From: CAWCBH01 sp963793785
GTDB taxonomy: Bacteria > Actinomycetota > Thermoleophilia > Solirubrobacterales > 70-9
DNA: 64,000 nt
Direction of reading: 5' to 3'
Assembly (NCBI GenBank): GCA_963793785.1
Contig: CAWCBH010000003.1
Span: 1,116,001-1,180,000 of the forward strand
How positions within the stretch are numbered: the first letter of the stretch is position 1; each line of letters begins with the position of its first letter. The translations under genes were made by a program, and so were the position numbers. The notes below the pieces were generated by a model, which was given only the letters and a program-made list of their open reading frames with translations, searched no databases and was not told where the DNA came from. Below, piece by piece: positions 45,803-54,443 of this stretch.

Positions 45803-46946
45803 GCGGGTGCCAGTTCCTTGGCCAGCTCCCCAGCTCGCTCGCGAGCTTCCGCGTCGCAGGCGAAGAGGTCCTCGAAATGCCCGACGCTCTGGGCCGGCAT
45901 CGCGTCCAGGGTGCGCTCGATCACCTCGGCGATCGCCGTGAAAGGGATCTGCGCCGGCGAGGAAGGCGGCCACCGCGACCTCGTCGGCGGCGTTGAGCAC
46001 GCAGGGTGCCGTCCCGCCCGCCTCGCCCGCCTCCCGCGCCAGCCGCAGGCAGGAGAAAGTCTCCAGGTCGGGGTCCTCGAAGCTCAGCGTTCCGACGGCG
46101 GCGAGGTCGAGCCGCGGCACGTCGACGTCGGCGCGCTCGGGGAAGTGGAGCGCGTAGGAGATCGGCACCCGCATGTCGGGGTAGCCGAGATGGGCCAGCG
46201 TGGCGCCGTCGTTGAGGTCGACCAGGGAGTGGACGATCGACTGCGGGTGGACGACGACCTCGATCGACTCATACGGGCACGCCGAACAGGTGGTGGGCCT
46301 CGATCATCTCGAAGCCCTTGTTCATCAGCGTCGCCGAGTCGATCGTGATCCTCCCCCCCATCTCCCAGGTCGGATGGGCGAGCGCCTCCTCGATGCTCAC
46401 GTCGCCGAGGTCGGTGCGGCCGCGGAACGGTCCTCCCGACGCGGTCAGCACCAGACGCTCGATGGTTCCCGGCGGCTCCGCGTTGATCAGCTGGAAGAGG
46501 GCCGAGTGCTCGGAGTCGACCGGCAGCAGGCGCGCGCCGGTGCCCTCGGCGAGCGCGGTCACCAGCTCACCGCCGATCACCAGGCTCTCCTTGTTGGCGA
46601 GCGCGACGTCGATCCCCTCGCTGAGCGCGACGATCGTCGGACCGAGGCCGGCGGCGCCGACGATCCCGTTCAGGACCAGATCGGCCTCGCTGGAGGCGAT
46701 CAGCTCCCGCACGCCCTCCTCCCCGTCCAGCACCCTGCCGCTCCACTCTCCGCGGGCGCGCTCGGCGGCTGTCGGGTCGTCGAAAGCGACCATCGGCACG
46801 CCGTGCTCGCGAGCCTGGGCGAGGGCCTGCTCCCAGCTCGAGGCGGCGGCCAGGCCGACGACCTGCAGCTCATCCGAGGCGGCGACGATCTGCAGCGCCT
46901 GCGTGCCGATCGACCCGGTCGAGCCGAGAATGACGACCTTCTTCAT
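45799..46946 (-). pseudogene. dxr: 1-deoxy-D-xylulose 5-phosphate reductoisomerase (frameshifted)
   Basis: Second step of the MEP pathway. MKKVVILGSTGSIGTQALQI (NADPH site), GARLLPVDSEHSALFQLINA, LTASGGPFRGRTDLGDVSIE, HPTWEMGGRITIDSATLMNK, GFEMIEAHHLFGVPV are intact to 46269. A one-base shift there leads to YESIEVVVHPQSIVHSLVDL and PISYALHFPERADVD; another near 45955 gives the tail IPFTAIAEVIERTLDAMPAQ. The reading ends at 45799. With ispG also present, the pathway is functional, so the breaks are likely read errors. Confidence 0.93.
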
Positions 46947-47248
46947 CGCCGAGAGAGGATAGGGAGGGCTCCTCGCTGCCCGCCGCCTCTCTCAGCGCAG
47001 GGTGGGGCCCGTTTCGGGCACCTGCGACTTCGTTTCGGGGCCGGGGGACCGCGGGTCGAGGTTAATCCGCTCTTGCTTTCACGCGAAAGCAGTAGCTACA
47101 TCGACGAGAGCGACATTCCGCTTGGATCGCCTGCGGGATACTGGTCGGGCGAAGGCTTGGGAGGCGACGTCGTTAGTCGCGAACCTCCGCTTTGCGCGAC
47201 GTATACACGAGGCCCGATTGGGCGACTACACGAGGAAGGGTGACTCGG
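46947..47248. other. Intergenic 0.3 kb left of the inserted HNH gene
   Basis: No convincing gene. It holds an AT-poor stretch, a perfect inverted repeat at 47074-47091, and the Shine-Dalgarno of the HNH gene (GAGGAAGGG near 47232-47240). The expected neighbour of dxr, cdsA, starts 3.9 kb away at 50831, so this interval may be a junction of inserted DNA. Confidence 0.5.
47074..47091. repeat. Perfect 7-bp inverted repeat with 4-nt loop
   Basis: TGCTTTC, ACGC, GAAAGCA. It could be a hairpin terminator for either side (no T run follows) or part of an insertion junction. Its position between dxr and the HNH gene is the only reason for listing. Confidence 0.4.
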
Positions 47249-47692
47249 ATGGTGACGGCAGCAGCTGGAGGCGGCACGGATAGATCGGTTGCGGAAGAGC
47301 TCCGCAGGCTCGGTGTCAAGGGTGTCCTCGTGCAGTTGGCCGAGCGCGGCCAGCTCCTCGCCGTGAAGTGCGAGATGCCGCAGTGCTACCACCACAAGGG
47401 GCGTGGCGAGTTCGATCAGGTCACGACGCCACGCACCAAGTGGGCCCCCTCGCCCGACCACTACCCGGTCCTCAAGTCGGCCGGCGGGCACCTCCGCCCC
47501 GAGAACGTTCGACTTGCCCACATCCATTGCAACAAGCGGGACTATGAATGGCGGAAGCAGATCCGGACGCTGCTCGCGAAAGGCAAGTCCCTCGCCGAGA
47601 TCGCCGAGGTCCTGAACAGGAAGGGTGTCCCCCCGGCCCACGGTACGAACCGATGGACGGCCGCGATGGTGCGCAAGGCCTACGTGTCCTAG
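47249..47692 (+). CDS. HNH-type nuclease with recombinase-like C-terminal HTH
   Basis: 147 residues from ATG 47249 (GAGGAAGGG upstream). CEMPQCYHHKGRGEFD supplies Cys and His ligands, and LRPENVRLAHIHCNKRDYEW the second half of an HNH fold (His-x-His-Cys-Asn). The C terminus, LAKGKSLAEIAEVLNRKGVP then NRWTAAMVRKAY, resembles the HTH that ends many serine recombinases (IAxxLNxxGV, xxW). It may be a mobile or defence nuclease. No partner methylase or recombinase body is present. Confidence 0.68.
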   Translation: MVTAAAGGGTDRSVAEELRRLGVKGVLVQLAERGQLLAVKCEMPQCYHHKGRGEFDQVTTPRTKWAPSPDHYPVLKSAGGHLRPENVRLAHIHCNKRDYEWRKQIRTLLAKGKSLAEIAEVLNRKGVPPAHGTNRWTAAMVRKAYVS

Positions 47693-47768
47693 GCCGGGTT
47701 CGGGCTGGGTGCTGCTTTGCGCGAGGCCCGGTAGCCGCCCGGGACGGACCGAGCCAGCCGGATCGGTG

Positions 47769-48509
47769 TCAGCCGCTTGCGACGAGGAAGCGCTCCAGCC
47801 GCTCTGCGAACCGTGGCGCTGCGGCGACGAAATGCCCGGCGCCGGGTGCGACCAGCCGCACGGCAGCTAGAGCGGCGGCCAGGGCGTCGCAGACGCGCTC
47901 GAGCCCGCGCGTGTGACCCCCCGACGCCACCAGCGACGGGACGGCTGCTGCCCGGATCGGCTCGAGGGGCGGACGGGCCTCGCCTGGTAGGCGCCCGCCG
48001 TGCGCCCGGCGTACGCCGCTTGCGACCGCTTCCGGCAGCGGCCCGTCATCTACCCCCGGCGCGCCCGCCATGCGCAGGAATTCACGCAGCGTCTGTGGAT
48101 CGGCGTCGAGGCCCTCGGTCAGCACCGTGTCTCCGATCCGTTCCAGGCGGTTGACCTCCGGATCTCCGGAGGCCAGGTAGAAGAGCGGGGGCTCGATCAG
48201 GGTAAGAGAGCGCACGTCCTCGGGCCTCCGGGCCGCGGCGATCAGGGTTCCAAGGACGCCGTAGGAGTGGGCGATCACGTGGGGACGCGAGCTCAACAGC
48301 GGCAGGATGTCGGCGGCGTCGACTTCGAAGTCCTGGCGCCCATCCGGGGGCGCCGGGCTCGGGGGGTAGCCGCGACGATGGACCGAGGCGAGCGTCCAGC
48401 GCGCGCTGAGAGGCGCGAGCGCTCCCCAGGTCGTGTCAGGGCTTGCACCTCCGTGCACCAGCAGGATCTCCGGTCCCCGTCCTTTGCGCGTCACCGAGAT
48501 CCCGCTCAC
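47769..48509 (-). CDS. Alpha/beta hydrolase
   Basis: 246 residues, intact. ILLVHGGASPDTTWGALAPL, HRRGYPPSPAPPDGRQDFEV, nucleophile elbow VIAHSYGVLGTLIAAARRP (HSYGV), acid region AVPSLVASGGHTRG, and His in APGAGHFVAAAPRF. Substrate unknown. It converges with the HNH gene and precedes the NmrA-type gene leftward by 59 nt; these two probably form one unit. Confidence 0.85.
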   Translation of the reverse strand: MSGISVTRKGRGPEILLVHGGASPDTTWGALAPLSARWTLASVHRRGYPPSPAPPDGRQDFEVDAADILPLLSSRPHVIAHSYGVLGTLIAAARRPEDVRSLTLIEPPLFYLASGDPEVNRLERIGDTVLTEGLDADPQTLREFLRMAGAPGVDDGPLPEAVASGVRRAHGGRLPGEARPPLEPIRAAAVPSLVASGGHTRGLERVCDALAAALAAVRLVAPGAGHFVAAAPRFAERLERFLVASG

Positions 48510-48568
48510 TGCCCGAGGGTAGAGGGAGGAGGCCAGCGCCGGAACGGCCTCCCCCCTGGTCGACAGCG

Positions 48569-49462
48569 TTACGCCGTCGCCGCGTACGCGTGTGCCAACT
48601 CAGCGGCGAACTCCTCGAACTCGGTCGGGGTCGTGTTGCTCTCGTTGCGACCCTCGAGCGAGTGCAGCTTGCCTTCGCTCAGCGCCTGGTTGAACTCGAC
48701 GAACTGGGCAGCGAAGTCGGGCGAGAACCCGGCGGCCTCGGTGAGGATCGCCACCAACTCTTCGTCGGGCAGCTGGACGTACGCGAGGTCCGGCTCGCCG
48801 ATCGCCGCGCCGATCGCCGCCGTGGCCTCGGCGTAGGTGAGGTCACGCGGGCCGATCAGCTCGCGGACCACGGCGCCGCTCCAGTTCCGCTCGCGCAGCG
48901 CGCCGGCGGCGACCGCGGCGATGTCGGCGGTGGCGATCATCGGCACCTTCGCTTCGGGCGCGACGGAGTCGGCGACCACGCCCTCGTGGCGGATCGTCTC
49001 CAGCGCCGCGTAGAAGCCCTCGTAGAAGGCGCCGGGGCGCAGGATCATGAGGTTGACGCGGTCGAGGGCCCGCAGCCGCCGCTCCTGTCGGTGCAGGCTG
49101 GCGATGAACCCGTTGCCGCTCGCCAGCTCGGCGCCGAGCGCGCTCAGCGCGACCACATGGCGCACACCGCTCTCGCGAATCGCCGAGGCGATCGCCTCGC
49201 CGCGCCTGTCCTGGTCGGCGTGGTAGTCGGGCAGAGTCGGATCGAGCGCGGTGAGCGTGTAGACCGCGTCGGCGCCTGCGAAGGTGCCTAGCAGGTAGTC
49301 GGCGTCGCGGACATCGCCTGCGACGGCCTCCGCTCCGAGCGCGTCGAGCTCGGCCAGCTTCTCCGGCGAGCGCCCGAGCGCGCGCACCTCCTCGCCGCCT
49401 TCGAGCAGCAGCTCGGTGATCTTGCGGCCTGTGTTTCCGGTTGCTCCCATCACGGTGATCAT
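48569..49462 (-). CDS. NmrA-like NAD(P)-binding protein
   Basis: 297 residues from ATG 49462 (AGGAGG, 6 nt). MITVMGATGNTGRKITELLL is the Rossmann glycine motif, GDVRDADYLLGTFAGADAVY and HVVALSALGAELASGNGFIA follow the NmrA/atypical SDR pattern, without the YxxxK pair. Such proteins sense or reduce small molecules (quinone reductase 2-like). The gene is divergent from an AraC-family activator, which is likely its regulator. Confidence 0.87.
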   Translation of the reverse strand: MITVMGATGNTGRKITELLLEGGEEVRALGRSPEKLAELDALGAEAVAGDVRDADYLLGTFAGADAVYTLTALDPTLPDYHADQDRRGEAIASAIRESGVRHVVALSALGAELASGNGFIASLHRQERRLRALDRVNLMILRPGAFYEGFYAALETIRHEGVVADSVAPEAKVPMIATADIAAVAAGALRERNWSGAVVRELIGPRDLTYAEATAAIGAAIGEPDLAYVQLPDEELVAILTEAAGFSPDFAAQFVEFNQALSEGKLHSLEGRNESNTTPTEFEEFAAELAHAYAATA

Positions 49463-49605
49463 TGTCGTTCCTCCTGGGTAAACGTCATTGCAGTCCATCC
49501 AGTATGAGGTGCGCGACAGGGACTTACTATGACGTGGCGTCCGTGATTTATGCTCGTTCGTCCTCATGACTTGGAGGTTCGATCCACCCGTGTCATGCTG
49601 CTGGG

Positions 49606-50583
49606 GTGACCACGCATCCCGATCCCTGGCCCTCGGCCGCCGATCCGCTGGGCGAGGCGCTGCACTTCCTCGAGCTGCGCGGCGCCTTCTACTGCCGCAC
49701 CGAGCTCACCGCCCCGTTCGGTTTCGAGCTGCCGCCGCTCGAGGGCTACCTGTGGTTTCACGTCATCACCGGCGGAAGCTGCTGGCTCGAGGCGCCAGAG
49801 GCCCAGCCGCGGCGCCTGGCCGCGAGCGAGCTGGCGCTCGTCCCCCACGGCGAGGGCCACCGGCTGCGCAGCGAGCCCGATGCGCCGGCGCCGAGCATCT
49901 TCGAGCTCGAGCGCGAGCAGCTCGGCGAGCGCTACGAGATCCTGCGCCACGGCGGGGGCGGCGAATCCACCGACATGGTCTGCGGCGCCGTGCGCTTCGA
50001 TCATCCGGCGGCCCGCAAGCTGCTCGCCGTGCTGCCGCGAATCCTCACCTTCGATCCGGCAACGAGCCCGACGCAGCTCGAGTGGCTGCGCTCCACCCTG
50101 CGGCTGATGGCGCTCGAGGCGGAGGGGCTGCGACCCGGCGGCGAGACCGTGATCACCCGCCTTTCCGACGTGATCGTCGTGCAAGCGCTGCGCGCCTGGC
50201 TGGAGAGCGACCCGGTGGCGCAGTCGGGCTGGCTCGGGGCGCTGCGGGACCCGCAGATCGGGCGCGCAATCTCGCTCATCCACCGCGAGCCCGGCCGCCC
50301 GTGGACCGTCGCCTCCCTCGCTGACCAGATCCCGATGTCGCGCTCGGCCTTCGCCGCACGGTTCACCGAGCTCGTCGGCGAGCCGGCAATGAGCTACGTG
50401 ACCCGCTGGCGTATGCACCTGGCCGCCGCGGCGCTGCGCGACGAGGGCGCCACCGTGGCCGAACTCGCGGATCGTTTCGGCTATCGCTCCGAGGCCGCGT
50501 TTGCGCGCGCGTTCAAGCGCGTCGTGGGATCACCGCCCGGCGCCGTACGGCGGGCGGGGCCGGTCGAGACGATCGCCGCCTGA
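49606..50583 (+). CDS. AraC-family transcriptional regulator
   Basis: 325 residues from GTG. N-terminal cupin-like domain with LEGYLWFHVITGGSCWLEAP, LVPHGEGHRLRSEPDAPAPS; C-terminal double HTH RPWTVASLADQIPMSRSAFA, FTELVGEPAMSYVTRWRMHL, ELADRFGYRSEAAFARAFKR. This is the AraC_binding_2/cupin type (DUF of regulator near oxidoreductases). Divergent from the NmrA-type gene, 143 nt between, so probably controls it in response to a small ligand. Confidence 0.9.
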   Translation: MTTHPDPWPSAADPLGEALHFLELRGAFYCRTELTAPFGFELPPLEGYLWFHVITGGSCWLEAPEAQPRRLAASELALVPHGEGHRLRSEPDAPAPSIFELEREQLGERYEILRHGGGGESTDMVCGAVRFDHPAARKLLAVLPRILTFDPATSPTQLEWLRSTLRLMALEAEGLRPGGETVITRLSDVIVVQALRAWLESDPVAQSGWLGALRDPQIGRAISLIHREPGRPWTVASLADQIPMSRSAFAARFTELVGEPAMSYVTRWRMHLAAAALRDEGATVAELADRFGYRSEAAFARAFKRVVGSPPGAVRRAGPVETIAA

Positions 50584-50640
50584 CCCCCGCTTGCCGCCTC
50601 ATGCGCCGACCGATGAGTTTGCGGCGGCGAGTCGGGCTTG

Positions 50641-50768
50641 CTAACGCTCCGACGCCGCGGACGCGTCGCTTGACGCATCTCCGGCGTCGCCGGCGCCCTC
50701 GCCGAGGGCGTCGACGCCCCCGCCAATCAGCTCTCGTGCCCTGTCGCGATCAGGTCCATGAGGCTCAT
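50641..50768 (-). CDS. Possible small protein upstream of cdsA convergence (one frameshift)
   Basis: ATG 50768 with GGGGAG upstream reads MSLMDLIATGHE and stops after 13 codons. Shifting one base gives RARELIGGGVDALGEGAGDA to SSDASAASER and TAG at 50641, about 42 residues. It sits between the AraC gene and cdsA on the same strand as cdsA. Not recognised, and could be chance. The interval 50584-50830 holds nothing else. Confidence 0.25.
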
Positions 50769-50830
50769 GGGCTCCCCTTCGCGCGATAAGGAGTAGCGCC
50801 GCCCGCAGCGCTTCCTACGGAGCTTGCTGC

Positions 50831-51829
50831 TCAGTAAACGAGCAGCACGCTCAGGTAATACCCGGCGACGACGGTGAAGAAGACCGCGTCGAGGCGGTCG
50901 AGGAGGCCGCCGTGGGGGCCGAAGATGGTGCCGGTGTCCTTGCGGCCGAGGTCGCGCTTCAGCAGCGACTCGAAGAGGTCGCCGAGCGGCGCCAGGGCGG
51001 CCACGGCGGCGCCGATGATCAGGGCGTCGGTGCCGGAGAGCCAGTCCTGGTAGAGGCCGGCGAACCAGAAGCCCATCGTCCCGATCACGAAGCCGCCGAT
51101 CAGCCCCTCGACGGTCTTGTTGGGCGACAGCTCGGGCGCGAAGCGGCGGCTGCCGAACATGCGGCCGGTGGCGTAGGCCGCGGTGTCGGTGACGAAGGTC
51201 CCGACCAGGACGTCGATCAGCAGAGCCGCGCCGTGCAGCGGCAGGTCGCGCAGCAGCACCGCGTGGACGAGGGGCAGCCCGATCCAGACGACACCCAGCA
51301 GCGTCACCCCCATCGAGATCGTGATCCCGTCGCGGTGGTTGCGGTCGGCGCCGAAGACGAACAGCAGCGGAAACGCCGCGGTGGCGACGAGGAGGATGTT
51401 GAAGGCGGTCCCGAAGTGGGCGGCGGCGATCATCCCGGCAACCGCGAGGTAGGCGGCGATCTGGATCGGCCGCAGCTTCGCGGTCATCACGAAGTACTCG
51501 CGCAGCGCGATCCAGCCGAGACCGACCATCGCGACCGCGAACACCGGTCCGCCGGCGACCGTGATCGCAATCGCAAACAGGATCCAGGGGAGCGCGACGG
51601 CGATGCGACGGGCCGTCTCGCTGCCGCGACGCCGCGCCGGCGGACGCTCGACCGGGCGCGGCCGCTCGTCCTCGAAGAGGTCGAACGGCGCCGCCTTCTC
51701 GTCCAGCAGCTCCTCGCCGCCGAGGACCTGCGATTCCTCTGTATCGCTGAACGTCTGCTCGGCCCGCCGCAGGCTCGGCTCTCGGCGAGCCCGCCACCGT
51801 GGCAACCGTCGGCCGCCTCCGCGCTCCAT
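50831..51829 (-). CDS. cdsA: Phosphatidate cytidylyltransferase
   Basis: 332 residues from ATG 51829. Makes CDP-diacylglycerol from phosphatidate and CTP, for all phospholipids. The signature is SLLKRDLGRKDTGTIFGPHG then LLDRLDA. About seven membrane helices after a long charged cytosolic N terminus (100 residues; EESQVLGGEELLDEKAAPFD). Three nt downstream of uppS. Feeds the pgsA-like enzyme at 9456. Confidence 0.93.
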   Translation of the reverse strand: MERGGGRRLPRWRARREPSLRRAEQTFSDTEESQVLGGEELLDEKAAPFDLFEDERPRPVERPPARRRGSETARRIAVALPWILFAIAITVAGGPVFAVAMVGLGWIALREYFVMTAKLRPIQIAAYLAVAGMIAAAHFGTAFNILLVATAAFPLLFVFGADRNHRDGITISMGVTLLGVVWIGLPLVHAVLLRDLPLHGAALLIDVLVGTFVTDTAAYATGRMFGSRRFAPELSPNKTVEGLIGGFVIGTMGFWFAGLYQDWLSGTDALIIGAAVAALAPLGDLFESLLKRDLGRKDTGTIFGPHGGLLDRLDAVFFTVVAGYYLSVLLVY

Positions 51830-51831
51830 CG

Positions 51832-52503
51832 CTAGGCCCTGGCCCCGAAGCGCCGCCGGCGGGCCTCGAACTCCTTCAGCGAGGCCTCGAAGGCCTCGCG
51901 GCTGAAGTCGGGCCACAGCTCCTCGCGGAAGACGAACTCCGAGTAGGCGCACTGCCAGAGCAGGTAGTTGGAGACCCGCATCTCGCCGCTGGTCCTGATC
52001 AGAAGGTCTGGGTCGTGCATCTCGGGCGCATAGAGGTGGCTGCGGAACTCCTCCTCCGACTCACCGCTGAAGCTTCGCGCCGCGTCGACGATCTCCGCCC
52101 TGCCGCCGTAGTTGAAGGCTACGAAGAGGGTGATGCGGTCGTTGCCGGAGGTCATCTCCTCCGCCCACTCCATCCTCTGAACCAGGTCCGGGGCGATTCC
52201 CTCACGCCGGCCGATGAACCGCATCCGCACCCCTTCCTCGTGCAGCTCCGGGGTCTCGGCGTCGATTCGCTCCCCGAACATCGCCATCAACCCTGCTACC
52301 TCCTGCTCGGATCGCGACCAGTTCTCGGTCGAGAACGAAAAGACAGTGAGCTCGCGGACTCCGAGCTCGACCGCGTCGCGAAGGCGGGCCTTGACGACGT
52401 CGGCGCCCGCCCGGTGGCCCTCCAGCGGCGTCAGGCCCTGGCGCTGCGCCCAGCGACCATTGCCGTCGGTGATGATGGCGACGTACCGCGCGGACGCGGT
52501 CAC
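51832..52503 (-). CDS. uppS: Isoprenyl transferase (UPP synthase type)
   Basis: 223 residues from GTG. Condenses isopentenyl units into the long-chain carrier for wall synthesis. Motifs: AIITDGNGRWAQRQGLTPLE GHRAG region, LTVFSFSTENWSRSEQEVAG, ITLFVAFNYGGRAEIVDAAR, DPDLLIRTSGEMRVSNYLLW. Length is near the short Z-prenyl class. The GTG overlaps the frr stop by four bases. Confidence 0.95.
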   Translation of the reverse strand: MTASARYVAIITDGNGRWAQRQGLTPLEGHRAGADVVKARLRDAVELGVRELTVFSFSTENWSRSEQEVAGLMAMFGERIDAETPELHEEGVRMRFIGRREGIAPDLVQRMEWAEEMTSGNDRITLFVAFNYGGRAEIVDAARSFSGESEEEFRSHLYAPEMHDPDLLIRTSGEMRVSNYLLWQCAYSEFVFREELWPDFSREAFEASLKEFEARRRRFGARA

Positions 52504-53069
52504 ACCTCCAGGATCTCTTCCTCTTTGCCCTTGAGCAGTCCGTCGATGTCGCTGGTCGCGTCGTCGGTCAGCTTTTGCAGGGTCGACTCCGCCCGGCGCT
52601 CGTCGTCTTCGCCCGCGTCGCCCTCCTTCTTCAGCTCCCGCAGATCGTGCATGACGTCGCGGCGAACGTTGCGGATCGCGACCTTGCCCTCCTCGGCGAC
52701 GCCGTGGACGACCTTGACCATCTCCTTGCGGCGCTCCTCGGTCAGCTCGGGGATCTGGAGGCGGATCACGTTGCCGTCGTTGGACGGCGTCAGCCCGACA
52801 TCGGACTCCATGATCGCCTTCTCGATCGCCGAGATCGAGGACTTGTCGTATGGAGTAACCGTCAGCAGCCGCGCGTCGGTGGTGGCGACGTTGGCGAGCT
52901 GCTTGAGCGGCGTCTGCGTCCCGTAGTAGTCGACGACGATCCGGTCCAGCAGGTGCGGCGAGGCACGGCCGGTGCGCACCGTCGCCAGCTCGCCGCGGGT
53001 CGAATCGACCGACTTGTGCATGCGGCCCTTGGCGTCGTCCAGCAGCTCGTCGATCAGCTCGTTCTCCAC
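52500..53069 (-). CDS. frr: Ribosome recycling factor
   Basis: 189 residues. Splits the post-termination ribosome with EF-G. STRGELATVRTGRASPHLLD, VDYYGTQTPLKQLANVATTD, LTVTPYDKSSISAIEKAIME, LRLQ-type VIRLQIPELTEERRKEMVKV are typical, and the sequence is intact over the whole length. Between pyrH and uppS, as in most bacteria. Confidence 0.97.
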   Translation of the reverse strand: MENELIDELLDDAKGRMHKSVDSTRGELATVRTGRASPHLLDRIVVDYYGTQTPLKQLANVATTDARLLTVTPYDKSSISAIEKAIMESDVGLTPSNDGNVIRLQIPELTEERRKEMVKVVHGVAEEGKVAIRNVRRDVMHDLRELKKEGDAGEDDERRAESTLQKLTDDATSDIDGLLKGKEEEILEV

Positions 53070-53084
53070 GGCCCGATCCTATTC

Positions 53085-53807
53085 CTATGAGACCAGGGTG
53101 CCGACCCGCTCGCCGGAGACGATCCGGTCGATGTTGCCGGGATCCTCGAGGTTGAAGACGTAGATCGGCAGGTGGTTGTCCATGCAGAGTGAGAGCGCCG
53201 TCGAGTCCATCACCTTCAGGTCGCGCTCGATCGCCTCGCGGTGGCCGATCTCGGGGATGAAGGTGGCCTCAGGGTTGGTTGCGGGGTCGGAGTCATAGAC
53301 GCCCTCGACGCCGTTCTTGGCCATCAGGATCGCCTCGGCGTGGATCTCCAGCGCCCGCAGCGCCGCCGCGGTGTCGGTGGTGAAGAACGGGTTGCCGGTC
53401 CCGGCGGCAAAGATCACCACCCTTTCCTTCTCGAGATGGCGCATCGAGCGGCGGCGGATGTAGGGCTCGGCGACCTCCTTGACGTCGATCGCCGAGAGGA
53501 CCCGGGTGTGCTCGCCGACCTTCTCCAGCGCGTCCTGCAGCGTCAGCGCGTTGAGCACCGTCGCCAGCATCCCCATGTAGTCGCCGGTGGCGCGATCCAT
53601 CCCCCGCGCGGCTGCCTCCAGCCCCCGGTAGATGTTGCCGGCGCCGACCACGATCGCGATCTCGACGCCGCGGCTGCGAGTGGCGCTCACCTGCTCGGCG
53701 ATCTGCGTCACCCGCCCGGCGTCGGTGCCGTACTCGAGGTCCCCCATCAGCGCCTCCCCCGAGAGCTTCAGGAGGATGCGGCGAAATCTCGGCTCGGGAG
53801 CCCCCAT
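53085..53807 (-). CDS. pyrH: Uridylate kinase
   Basis: 240 residues. Phosphorylates UMP to UDP. RRILLKLSGEALMGDLEYGT, VVGAGNIYRGLEAAARGMDR, RATGDYMGMLATVLNALTLQ, VIFAAGTGNPFFTTDTAAAL and LMAKNGVEGVYDSDPATNPE are the hexameric bacterial UMPK motifs. It follows tsf by 30 nt. Confidence 0.97.
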   Translation of the reverse strand: MGAPEPRFRRILLKLSGEALMGDLEYGTDAGRVTQIAEQVSATRSRGVEIAIVVGAGNIYRGLEAAARGMDRATGDYMGMLATVLNALTLQDALEKVGEHTRVLSAIDVKEVAEPYIRRRSMRHLEKERVVIFAAGTGNPFFTTDTAAALRALEIHAEAILMAKNGVEGVYDSDPATNPEATFIPEIGHREAIERDLKVMDSTALSLCMDNHLPIYVFNLEDPGNIDRIVSGERVGTLVS

Positions 53808-53837
53808 GCGCGGTGGCGAGCCTATCTCGCGCCCGGC

Positions 53838-54443
53838 TCAGGCCTCGCCGACGCGAAAGTAGGCGAAGCGGGCGATGCGGACGTTCTCGCCCGTCTTCGC
53901 CGCGATCTCCTGGCGCAGCTCCTCGATCGTCTTCGAGTCGTGCTTGTCGGCGTTGACGTGGGGCTGGTCGAGCAGCGCCACCTCCTTGGCCCACTTCGCG
54001 AGCTGGCCCTCGACGATCTTCGCGACCACCTCGTCGGGCTTGCCCTCCTCGCGGGCCTTCTGCTCGAAAACTCGCTGCTCGGCCTCGCGCTCGGCGGCCG
54101 GGATCTCCTCTGCGGAGACGAAGCTCGGCGCCGTCGCGGCGACGTGCAGGGCGATCTCGTAGGCAAACGCCTTGAAGTCCTCGTTGCGGGCGACGAAGTC
54201 GGTCTCGCATTGGACCTCGACCATCGCCCCGACTTTGTCGTTGGCGTGCACGTAAGAGGAGACGACGCCCTCGTTCGTCCCCCGCCCTTCGCGCTTTGCA
54301 GCCGAGGCCTGCCCCTTCACGCGCAGGATCTCGATCGCGCGGTCGACGTCGCCCTCGGCCTCGGCCAGGGCCGTCTTGCAGTCCATCATCCCGGCGCCGG
54401 TGCGGTCGCGCAGCGCCTTCACGTCGGCGGCGGATGGGCTCAC
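53838..54443 (-). CDS. tsf: Elongation factor Ts, short type
   Basis: 201 residues from GTG 54443. Exchanges GDP on EF-Tu. VKALRDRTGAGMMDCKTALA is the N-terminal UBA-like start with TGAGMMDCK, and CETDFVARNEDFKAFAYEIA the core TDFV motif. It has one core subdomain only, as in Thermus and some actinobacteria, instead of the 270-290-residue form. GTG overlaps the rpsB stop (GTGA). Confidence 0.94.
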   Translation of the reverse strand: MSPSAADVKALRDRTGAGMMDCKTALAEAEGDVDRAIEILRVKGQASAAKREGRGTNEGVVSSYVHANDKVGAMVEVQCETDFVARNEDFKAFAYEIALHVAATAPSFVSAEEIPAAEREAEQRVFEQKAREEGKPDEVVAKIVEGQLAKWAKEVALLDQPHVNADKHDSKTIEELRQEIAAKTGENVRIARFAYFRVGEA

